Source of the DNA: an uncultured Veillonellaceae bacterium
Lineage (GTDB): Bacteria > Bacillota > Negativicutes > Veillonellales > Negativicoccaceae
Assembly (NCBI GenBank): GCA_900556745.1
Contig: USPU01000001.1
Location: 1 to 61,065 of the forward strand
Direction of reading: 5' to 3'
Length of the DNA stretch: 61,065 bases
Shown here: piece by piece, positions 25,683-31,800 of the stretch
Numbering within the stretch: the first letter of the stretch is position 1
Layout of the letters: each line of letters starts with the position of its first letter
The notes under the pieces: generated by a model
What the model was told of the DNA's origin: nothing
Database searches by the model: none
Seen by the model: the letters and a program-made list of their open reading frames with translations, nothing else
Position numbers and translations under genes: made by a program

Positions 25683-26108
25683 TTTCACTGCCGCCGCAAT
25701 TACAGCGGCTACCGCTATAATCTGCCATGCTCGTTTTTTTCGCTCAAGGCTTGTCCGCTTTTTCAATTCGTCTTTTTTCCACCGCATCAACGACTGCTCG
25801 GATTCTTTCAAGGCTTGCTCTGTCTTGCTCAAGGATTGCCGCTGCTCGATCTGCAACGCTTTCAACCGATTTATTTCCGCTTTCAATTCGTTGTTGCTGT
25901 CGTTCAAGCCGCCCGACGCTGCCTTCAATTCGTTTATTAGATTCTCCCGCTCGTTCGTTCTCGCTTCGAGCGCGTTCAATTCGTGCGTTAGCGTCTGCCA
26001 TTCCGCCTCCGTCAATGTCACCGGAGCCGCTTTCACCGAAAAGCCACCAAACAAAAAAGCCGCCAATAATAGCGGCAACAAGCATAAAAGCAATCTTCGC
26101 TTTAGCAA
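25680..26108 (-). CDS. Spanin-like lysis protein with signal sequence and C-terminal helix
   Basis: A 142-residue frame with a TTG start after GGGGTGAGG. Residues 1-28 form a signal sequence ending near VKAA, residues 33-125 are a continuous coiled coil rich in Glu, Leu and Lys, and residues 128-141 are hydrophobic (IIAVAAVIAAAV). A helix at each end of a coiled coil would bridge two membranes, as in one-molecule spanins, although no lipobox cysteine is seen. It almost fully overlaps the next frame. Assignment is by architecture and position, not by a known family. Confidence 0.6.
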   Translation of the reverse strand: MLKRRLLLCLLPLLLAAFLFGGFSVKAAPVTLTEAEWQTLTHELNALEARTNERENLINELKAASGGLNDSNNELKAEINRLKALQIEQRQSLSKTEQALKESEQSLMRWKKDELKKRTSLERKKRAWQIIAVAAVIAAAVK

Positions 26109-26118
26109 TCGTCCTCAC
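25744..26118 (-). CDS. Rz-like inner-membrane spanin, overlapping frame
   Basis: A 124-residue frame nested over the previous gene. It has one N-terminal membrane helix (residues 9-27, ending FFVWWLF), a glycine-rich linker GSGDIDGGG and a coiled coil to the C-end. This is the build of an i-spanin such as lambda Rz. The GTG at 26118 lies too close to its upstream purine run; the ATG at residue 12 would remove part of the helix, so the start is uncertain. Overlapping frames for spanin pairs are well known in phages of diderm hosts. Confidence 0.6.
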   Translation of the reverse strand: MRTIAKAKIAFMLVAAIIGGFFVWWLFGESGSGDIDGGGMADANARIERARSENERAGESNKRIEGSVGRLERQQQRIESGNKSVESVADRAAAILEQDRASLERIRAVVDAVEKRRIEKADKP

Positions 26119-26167
26119 CCCTTTATGGTATGTGCAATTTCTTCACATACTACATATGGATAAAAGT

Positions 26168-26232
26168 AAAAAAGAAACGCCAAGGTGCGTCTCTTTATCC
26201 AACAAAAAAGACACTCACTTGAGTGCCTTTTC
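26168..26232 (-). terminator. Two tandem terminators after the toxin gene
   Basis: First GGCACTCA / TGAGTGTC with T6 (26204-26232), then GAGACGC / GCGTTTC with T6 (26168-26196). Together they insulate the toxin-antitoxin unit from the spanin genes. Confidence 0.85.
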
Positions 26233-26235
26233 TGG

Positions 26236-26556
26236 TTATAACCGATGAAATTCCATTACAATTTTAATTCGTTCTATATCGCCATCAGGCAATACGCCAA
26301 TTTTACAATCAAGATATTTGGAATTAATCTTTCCTTTTTTAGAAAGACGGATAACGGACGGTTTTGAAAGCCCAATTTTCTGCCACGATCTCAACTCGTA
26401 CTCGCCAACATATCCCTTTCTTGGCTTGTGCGATGTCAACGGCGCAATAAGTGCAATCTCCCCCGTGCCTAAAATCAATACTGGCCGACGCTTTATTTGA
26501 CTGGAATCTTCAAACTTAACAAACGCCCACCAAACTTCCCATTCACCAATCGCCAT
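26236..26556 (-). CDS. PemK/MazF-like toxin
   Basis: A 106-residue protein beginning MAIGEWEVWWAFVKFED. The pattern (G-E-VWW-A-V-F-D then KRRPVLILG and IAPLTSH) is that of the PemK/MazF SH3-like fold, whose members cut RNA at short sequences. It overlaps the antitoxin gene by 14 bp, so synthesis is coupled. The longer frame to 26640 lies inside the antitoxin gene and is not favoured. Confidence 0.75.
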   Translation of the reverse strand: MAIGEWEVWWAFVKFEDSSQIKRRPVLILGTGEIALIAPLTSHKPRKGYVGEYELRSWQKIGLSKPSVIRLSKKGKINSKYLDCKIGVLPDGDIERIKIVMEFHRL

Positions 26557-27091
26557 CGTCCCATTCCTTTGGAAACACCGTATAGCCGTCCTCGTCAAAA
26601 TATGTTTCGCTAACGTCCGAAGGCGGGCATTCGTTGTCACTGTCAGTGTCCATACAATCGGTAAAATACTTTTTCAAATCTTCTTTTTGGATCGTGTTGT
26701 CATTTCCAGAAGAAAAAGCTAAATCCCACGGACTCCCCGCCGCATGACTTAAAGCGACAAGATAACTGGTAACAAGTCTATTATATTTAGACACTACCTC
26801 CAGTAAAATTTGACGCTGTTCGGGCGTAAATATCTCTATCGAATATTCGCCATATGGAACGCTAATGTTTTTATCTTTGTTATCTTTTAATGTTTGGTAA
26901 ACGTTTTTTACTACCGGCCCATATTTCCAAGCCTCAATATCCTCATCAAATAAAGGCTTTCCGGTCTTGGCAAGATGACGCCCTTGCGCAAAATATAACA
27001 GTTTATTTACGCGCATATTGGTCATATCATCTTGACCAAGCAAAACGCCAACATCAATAAAATAGTTTGCAACGTCCATTGCCTTCAACAT
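26543..27091 (-). CDS. Panacea-domain (DUF4065) antitoxin
   Basis: A 182-residue protein of the SocA/GepA DUF4065 family, recently described as Panacea antitoxins that pair with many unrelated toxins. Typical marks are MRVNKLLYFAQGRHLAKTG, LFDEDIEAWKYGPVVKNVYQ and SHAAGSPW. The acidic C-tail (DEDGYTVFPKEWDDGDW) could be the part that blocks the toxin. Start MLKAMDV follows GGAGGTGA; the upstream promoter is at 27117-27145. Panacea is normally gene-adjacent to its toxin, as here. Confidence 0.85.
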   Translation of the reverse strand: MLKAMDVANYFIDVGVLLGQDDMTNMRVNKLLYFAQGRHLAKTGKPLFDEDIEAWKYGPVVKNVYQTLKDNKDKNISVPYGEYSIEIFTPEQRQILLEVVSKYNRLVTSYLVALSHAAGSPWDLAFSSGNDNTIQKEDLKKYFTDCMDTDSDNECPPSDVSETYFDEDGYTVFPKEWDDGDW

Positions 27092-27116
27092 GGGCTCACC
27101 TCCTCTTACCAAAATC

Positions 27117-27145
27117 AGTATACATTTTGCTCGTCATCAAGTCAA
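27117..27145 (-). promoter_or_regulatory. Promoter of the toxin-antitoxin operon
   Basis: Minus strand TTGACT (27140-27145), 17-bp spacer, TATACT (27117-27122). The RNA start is expected near 27110, 20 nt ahead of the antitoxin start. A private sigma-A promoter inside late phage genes is the sign of a lysogenically expressed moron. Confidence 0.85.
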
Positions 27146-27191
27146 TTCCGCCATGGGACTATTTTACCCAGCATCACCACCTTTATTGTTC

Positions 27192-27273
27192 TAACTTCGT
27201 GAAAATGCTGCTTTTTACGAAGTTCAATATTTTAGCTTCGTGAAAACACCGATTTTTACGAAGTTCAACATTT
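27192..27273. repeat. Two abutting 41-bp units, each an inverted repeat
   Basis: Units 27192-27232 and 27233-27273 match at 35 of 41 positions with no spacer. Each contains CTTCGTGAAAA, 6 variable bases, TTTTTACGAAG. The variable bases are only in the loop and flanks. They lie 47-128 bp upstream of the toxin-antitoxin -35 and could be operators or RNA hairpins. Confidence 0.85.
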
Positions 27274-27280
27274 CCAAATT

Positions 27281-27344
27281 AAAAGGACTTGCGTACTCAT
27301 CGTAGGCAAGTCCCCGCGGCTCTCCCGTAGGTTTACCGCTATTC
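27281..27344 (-). ncRNA. Candidate small RNA 2 (two hairpins)
   Basis: Expected start near 27344. Hairpin b (27316-27339) has stem GCGG/CCGC. Hairpin a (27285-27313) has the 8-bp stem GGACTTGC/GCAAGTCC followed by TTTTAATTT. The loops carry CCTACGGGAG and CCTACGATGAG. It is a degenerate tandem copy of small RNA 1. Confidence 0.6.
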
Positions 27345-27350
27345 AATTAC

Positions 27351-27359
27351 ATTGTAGCA
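27351..27359 (-). promoter_or_regulatory. Extended -10 promoter of small RNA 2
   Basis: TGC-TACAAT on the minus strand. The -35 region overlaps the stem of the preceding terminator and is poor. Confidence 0.5.
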
Positions 27360-27369
27360 CATTACGCAC

Positions 27370-27442
27370 AAAAAAGACCTTGCCGCTCGCGTAGATAAGC
27401 AAGGTCTTTGCGACTCCTCGCGTAGATTTGTCGCTTTCGCCT
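27370..27442 (-). ncRNA. Candidate small RNA 1 (two hairpins, terminator)
   Basis: Expected start near 27442. Hairpin d (27410-27434) has stem GCGAC/GTCGC. Hairpin c (27376-27406) has stem GACCTTGC/GCAAGGTC followed by T6. Both loops carry TCTACGCGAG. About 72 nt long; no coding frame. Confidence 0.65.
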
Positions 27443-27448
27443 GCTCGC

Positions 27449-27477
27449 ATTTTAACATCTGCATATTTCGCTTTCAA
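27449..27477 (-). promoter_or_regulatory. Promoter of small RNA 1
   Basis: Minus strand TTGAAA (27472-27477), 17-bp spacer, TGT-TAAAAT (27449-27454 with extended -10). Palindrome B1 begins 3 bp upstream of the -35. Confidence 0.8.
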
Positions 27478-27480
27478 CTG

Positions 27481-27556
27481 TTTCCATTTTGGAAAACGTT
27501 CCGCGTTTGAAAAAACGATGCCCTAAATCAAAAAGCAGATATTTCCATTTTGGAAA
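27481..27556. repeat. Two identical 15-bp palindromes, 61 bp apart
   Basis: TTTCCATTTTGGAAA at 27481-27495 and 27542-27556, each a perfect 6-bp dyad around TTT. The hexamer CAACTG flanks the two on opposite sides. One site abuts the small RNA 1 promoter; the 61-bp distance is close to six helical turns. They look like operators for a dimeric regulator. Confidence 0.8.
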
Positions 27557-27562
27557 CAACTG

Positions 27563-27640
27563 CCGTCACCACCCATGAAAAAACCGTTATTTTTTCCTAG
27601 CGACCCTCGCCACCTATGAAAAAATACATGATTTTTCCTA
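27563..27640. repeat. Two 37-bp direct repeats with A6/T6 arms
   Basis: Units 27563-27599 and 27604-27640 match at 29 of 37 positions; mismatches cluster in the centre. Each has CCACCnATGAAAAAA, 6-7 variable bases, then TTTTTCCTA. The variable centre between A and T runs suggests a conserved hairpin. The rest of 27641-27707 shows nothing clear. Confidence 0.75.
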
Positions 27641-27707
27641 CATCGTACTTTTATTGCCCATTCGCTTAAAAACGTCACGAAAATCAGCGCGTTTTATCGA
27701 CTTTTAT

Positions 27708-28229
27708 TCACAGTCTGGCATAATCAGTCACGCCGCGTGCAATCGCCGCAGAAAAGGCATTTAACTGCGTTTTCAGCAATTCAAGGTCATTTGCGTTGTC
27801 AATGAACGCCAATTCGACTAAAACGGCTGGCGCATTGGTTCCATTCAGCACCCAAAGGCGGTCTCTTTGCTTGATTCCTCGGTCAAGAGTATCAATCGAA
27901 TTAATAATCTGAGATTGGATACATTCCGCTAATGCCTTCCCCGCTTCCGACTTATAAAGCGTTTCTGTTCCTCTCGCCATCGTGTTGAACGAGTTACAGT
28001 GAATGGACACAAAAACATCGGCTTCCCACGCGTTGGACGTTTCGCATATTTCGCTTAAACTGTCCGACTGGAGCATTGCGGCTTTGCAACCGGCGGCAAT
28101 GAGATAGTCCCTCAACTGCTCGCCGCAGGTTAAAGCATAATCACATTCACGATCCCCCGTTACCGGATTGACCGCCCCCGGATCCGGCACGCCATTCGGA
28201 GCGTGACCCGGATTAATAAATACCTTCAT
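27708..28229 (-). CDS. Phage endolysin, N-acetylmuramoyl-L-alanine amidase
   Basis: A 173-residue Amidase_3 enzyme that cuts the bond between muramic acid and the peptide stem. Zinc ligands are seen in NPGHAP (His9), RECDY (Glu28) and SIHCNSF, and the catalytic glutamate in VELAFIDN. It has no signal peptide and no cell-wall-binding domain, as is common for phages of diderm hosts. It follows the holin gene by 16 bp. Confidence 0.93.
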   Translation of the reverse strand: MKVFINPGHAPNGVPDPGAVNPVTGDRECDYALTCGEQLRDYLIAAGCKAAMLQSDSLSEICETSNAWEADVFVSIHCNSFNTMARGTETLYKSEAGKALAECIQSQIINSIDTLDRGIKQRDRLWVLNGTNAPAVLVELAFIDNANDLELLKTQLNAFSAAIARGVTDYARL

Positions 28230-28245
28230 CGTTCATTCTCTCCTT

Positions 28246-28785
28246 TCACATCTTAATTTTCTTTTCGACTTTGTCTTTCACGAGATCCAAAAAACGCCCC
28301 ATAACGACGTTTCCGCCGTCACGCATGTTTTCCAGAATGGATAAAAATTCCGATGCGCCTAAATACATCCAGACGAGATTGACGGCGAACCCCGCGCCCG
28401 TCATGAAGTCCCAACAGAACCCAGCCGCCGTGGCAATGGTATAGGTCAATAGCTTATAAAAAAAGCCGTTACGACAAAATCGCGATGACACGCGCCCCTC
28501 GGCGAATGCGACCGGAATAGCTATCCACTTATCAAAGCCGGATATATTCTCCGGCTTCGCCCCTTTTTCGATGAGCATTTGATAAGTAATCGCGCTCCAT
28601 TTGGTAGTTAGATCGATTAACACTAATAAAATAAACACGCCCAGTACTTGAACGTGTTTTAAGTGGATCAACCAAATAGCGCCGCCACCTAAGGCGGAAA
28701 AAAAGGACTTCACCCACCACGCGTCGGCGAGCTTCATCATCGCTCCCGATACGCCTTGAATTATTTCGTTCATCTCTTTAACCAT
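28246..28785 (-). CDS. Phage holin (TcdE/holin 4 type)
   Basis: A 179-residue membrane protein of the phage_holin_4_1 type known from Gram-positive phages. Three hydrophobic stretches are seen: about residues 27-45, 47-63 and 110-140. Start MVKEMNE is chosen over an upstream start at 28815 that would overlap the terminator. Placed between tail fibre and amidase genes. Confidence 0.8.
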   Translation of the reverse strand: MVKEMNEIIQGVSGAMMKLADAWWVKSFFSALGGGAIWLIHLKHVQVLGVFILLVLIDLTTKWSAITYQMLIEKGAKPENISGFDKWIAIPVAFAEGRVSSRFCRNGFFYKLLTYTIATAAGFCWDFMTGAGFAVNLVWMYLGASEFLSILENMRDGGNVVMGRFLDLVKDKVEKKIKM

Positions 28786-28800
28786 AGAATTCGCCCCATT

Positions 28801-28823
28801 AAAAAAGCACCTCAAAAGATGCT
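28801..28823 (-). terminator. Terminator after the tail fibre gene
   Basis: AGCATC / GAGGTGCT stem followed by T6 on the minus strand. It overlaps the fibre stop codon. Stem is short, so read-through into the lysis genes is likely. Confidence 0.55.
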
Positions 28824-31800
28824 AATATACATTGACCCATGACATGGTATCCCAGTTGACTTTTTTAGTTCTATTCGCATTGTACACGGTTGCCGTTGTA
28901 GGTATTTTAACACCTCCATTCGGCACCCAATTTTCGGACAGAATAACCGTTCGCAAGGATTTGCACTCATCAAATACGAAGTTATCCATGTCAGCACATT
29001 TAGGAATAGAGACTGCAACAAGTCGAATGCAGCCATGAAACGCCCAGCTTGCGATCTTCGTACACTCGGGAAGTGATATTTCCGTAAGGTTTGAGCATTG
29101 GAAAAACGCGTCATTCGCTAATGTTATACAAGCGGGTAATGATACGCTTTTTAATTGACTACAACCGCAAAACGCTTTAGTGCCGACATATTCGCAATTC
29201 GGAGCGGCCGCCCCGGTTATTTGAGCGTAATTATAAAGTGCCCTTTCTTCAATTTGCGTCACACTTGCGGGGAACTCAAGGTTTTGCGGCTTATTCAATT
29301 CATATTTCTCCGCAATTGATTGTGTGACGATTTGAATGCCTTTCGGGATACAGTATTTTTTGAAGATAACAGGTATTTTTTCTGTGTGCGTCCGTCCGGC
29401 GTAATCCACCCATTGAATAGTAACTTCCGTTGCGTTTGAGTCAGGAACAGCGGGCAATCGCCACAGCCCATTACTATCGGATATTGCCGTTTTCCCTTTG
29501 AAGATAATTTTTACATTAGGCGATGCAGTACCCGTCATTTCAGTTGCATCTTCTTCTATGACGTCAACCTTAATTGGCGAAAGTTGAACAACCGGGAAAA
29601 TGCTTTCCAAGCCTCGGAAATTATCCATGTTGTAATTGCGCTCTTTTAACCATTGATAAAGGGTCTCTACACTTGCGCCGCCTTTTAACTGATACCGTTC
29701 ATTGCTTTCCGTTTTGGTGTAAACGTCCGCCGCATTTGCCTTGCCTTTCAATGCGTTTTCTGTTGTTGCCTTGTCCGCTTTTGTTCCGATTTCTTTTGCG
29801 ACGGTAGTGGCAAAGTTCGGATCATTCCCCAACGCTTCCGCCAACTCTTGCAACGTGTCCAGCGTTTCCGGCGCGCTATTGACAATATTAGCCACACGAC
29901 CGTCAACGTATTCAACGCTCGCATACGTGCCTTTTAACTGATATTTTGCGTCGCTTTCCGCTTTCATATAGGCGTCGCCCTTAATCAGATAGTCGCCTTT
30001 AGGCTGAAACGTCGTATCGGCGTCCGCTTTCGTATAAACGTCGACCGCGTTCGCTTTCGTTCCTACCTCTTTTTTTGTGGCGAACGTGGTGTCCGTTTCC
30101 GCTTTCGTGTAAGCATCAATCTTGTCCGTCTTTTGTAAATATCTTTCGTCTGCCTGTGTCTTGGTATAAACATCTGTCGCCTTCGCTTTTGTCTTTACTT
30201 CTTCTTTTGTAGCAAACATTTCGGCGGCCTCTGTTTTGGTATACGCGTCGATTTTGTCCGTCTTTTGTAAAAATTTCTCGTTTGCCTGCGTTTTTGTATA
30301 AACGTTGGTCGCGTTCGCCTTGCTTTTTAACGCCGTCGCCGTACCGCTTTTATCGGCAAACATTGTTTCCGCTTTTGCCGCCGTTAGAAAGTCACCGCCC
30401 GCGATCTGCTCTGCTTGCTTTGCCGCGTTTTTTGCTTCTGTCGCACTTGTGGCGGCTGCGCTTTCGGATTGTTTCGCTTGTGTTGCCGATGCGCTTGCCG
30501 CTCCTGCCGATTGCCCCGCACTTGCGGCGGCGCCGCTTGCCGTTTGTGCCGCCGTTTCCGCATTCTTGTGCGCTTCTTGTGCGGCCGTCTGTGCCGTCTG
30601 CGCTTCCGTGCGCGCGCTTTCTGCGGCCGTCTGTGCGCTTTTTGCGGCCGTTTCCGATTGCCCCGCCTTTGTTGCCGCATTACTTGCCGTGCTTGCCGCC
30701 GTTTGCGCTTCTGTGCGCGCTTTCTCTGCGGCTTGCGCGTCGGCTTTTGTTGCCGTTTCTATTTGCGTAAGTTCTTCGGTCCGGCTAACAGCGTCGGACA
30801 TTGACCGTTCAAGCCTAGAAACAGACTGATCATAGGCCGCTTTCGCTTGTTTAACCGCGGCTTCCAGTCCGTCATATTTCTGCAACGACACAACCGCATC
30901 TTCGCCGCGTTTTACAGTTTCCTCAAGTCCGCCGACCTTGTCCAGAATTTCATTTGCCCGCGTGTTAAATTCGTTTTGCTTTTGCGCTATGTTGTTTTGA
31001 ACGTCGGTCTGTATGTCGGCAATTTCTTTTTTCGCGCTTTCGGCGGCCGCCTGTGCTGCCGCAATTTCTTTTTGCGCTTGTGCGGCCGCGTCTTGCGTTG
31101 CTTGTACTGCGTTTTTTGTTTTATCTTCTGCCGCTTGCGCCGCTGTGTTTACGTCGTTCAATGCTTGCCGCGTCTGCGTTCCAATACGCGCGACGCCGCC
31201 CGATACCGCGCCGGCAATTGTGGCAAGTGAATTATTTAAGACTTCCGCCCCCGCCGTTACTTGTTCGTCAGCTCGTTTGGCGGCCGCCTCCGCTCTGTTC
31301 GCCGCTGATTCTGCGCCGGCACGAATAGCCAACAGAACCTTTTTCTCGCCGGCAAAGTCGGGCAAATCTACAACATCAAAGCCGCTTGCATCTGCGTTAT
31401 ATTGCAAGAACGCGAACGGCCGCCCCGCCGGTATAACACCGTCAAAGTCACCGACGCCGACTTGTACAAGACCGTCCCGGTTTATTTCTTGCAAGATCAT
31501 CGTAATTTTGTCCAGCGCCTTTTCAACGTGATCTTCGGCGAAGTCGTATTCTTGCGATTGTTTCGTTTCCCGCGCAAGTTTTAACTTTACGCCCTTAGCT
31601 AACGGCGCGCCAGTCGTCGGATATTCGTATGTTTTTTCGCCGTCGTGATATTCATAATTGCCCGTAATTCGTTCCCACTTGCCCTTGTTTTCCACATAGC
31701 CGACTACGTCTTTTGCGTCGTAATACCGATACGGAAAAGGGAACGACCTTTGTCGGCCGTCCCCCACGTATACCACGCTCGTTTTTGTTTCTTGGATCAT
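28822..31800 (-). CDS. Tail fibre with T7-type base and leucine-rich tip
   Basis: A 992-residue fibre. Residues 1-150 resemble the T7 gp17 N-terminal domain (VYVGDGRQRSFPFPYRYYDA, VEKALDKITMILQE) that docks to the tail. Residues 165-480 are an Ala/Glu/Lys coiled coil. Residues 490-715 hold repeated YTKTQANE/KFLQKTDKIDAYTK trimer motifs and the widespread ETLDTLQELAEALGNDPNF. Residues 745-835 form an Ig-like domain. Residues 840-992 are BspA-type leucine-rich repeats with CSQLKSVSLP and CSNLTEISLP. The last part is the likely receptor-binding tip. Its ATG overlaps the stop codon of the giant gene (ATGA). Confidence 0.88.
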   Translation of the reverse strand: MIQETKTSVVYVGDGRQRSFPFPYRYYDAKDVVGYVENKGKWERITGNYEYHDGEKTYEYPTTGAPLAKGVKLKLARETKQSQEYDFAEDHVEKALDKITMILQEINRDGLVQVGVGDFDGVIPAGRPFAFLQYNADASGFDVVDLPDFAGEKKVLLAIRAGAESAANRAEAAAKRADEQVTAGAEVLNNSLATIAGAVSGGVARIGTQTRQALNDVNTAAQAAEDKTKNAVQATQDAAAQAQKEIAAAQAAAESAKKEIADIQTDVQNNIAQKQNEFNTRANEILDKVGGLEETVKRGEDAVVSLQKYDGLEAAVKQAKAAYDQSVSRLERSMSDAVSRTEELTQIETATKADAQAAEKARTEAQTAASTASNAATKAGQSETAAKSAQTAAESARTEAQTAQTAAQEAHKNAETAAQTASGAAASAGQSAGAASASATQAKQSESAAATSATEAKNAAKQAEQIAGGDFLTAAKAETMFADKSGTATALKSKANATNVYTKTQANEKFLQKTDKIDAYTKTEAAEMFATKEEVKTKAKATDVYTKTQADERYLQKTDKIDAYTKAETDTTFATKKEVGTKANAVDVYTKADADTTFQPKGDYLIKGDAYMKAESDAKYQLKGTYASVEYVDGRVANIVNSAPETLDTLQELAEALGNDPNFATTVAKEIGTKADKATTENALKGKANAADVYTKTESNERYQLKGGASVETLYQWLKERNYNMDNFRGLESIFPVVQLSPIKVDVIEEDATEMTGTASPNVKIIFKGKTAISDSNGLWRLPAVPDSNATEVTIQWVDYAGRTHTEKIPVIFKKYCIPKGIQIVTQSIAEKYELNKPQNLEFPASVTQIEERALYNYAQITGAAAPNCEYVGTKAFCGCSQLKSVSLPACITLANDAFFQCSNLTEISLPECTKIASWAFHGCIRLVAVSIPKCADMDNFVFDECKSLRTVILSENWVPNGGVKIPTTATVYNANRTKKVNWDTMSWVNVY

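Noticed and set aside
27281..27442. Type III toxin-antitoxin RNA repeats
   Set aside because: The units are few, each has its own promoter and terminator, and no ToxN-like toxin follows; the adjacent pair is protein-protein (Panacea-PemK).
27180..27640. CRISPR array
   Set aside because: The repeats come in pairs of different sequence and length, with no regular repeat-spacer pattern and no cas genes.
30282..31531. Long plus-strand frames opposite the tail fibre coiled coil
   Set aside because: They come from the repetitive Ala/Glu codon use of the fibre gene and read as Cys/Leu/Arg-rich nonsense.
28822..31800. Diversity-generating retroelement target in the fibre
   Set aside because: The tip is leucine-rich, not C-type lectin-like, and no reverse transcriptase or template repeat is visible in the window.
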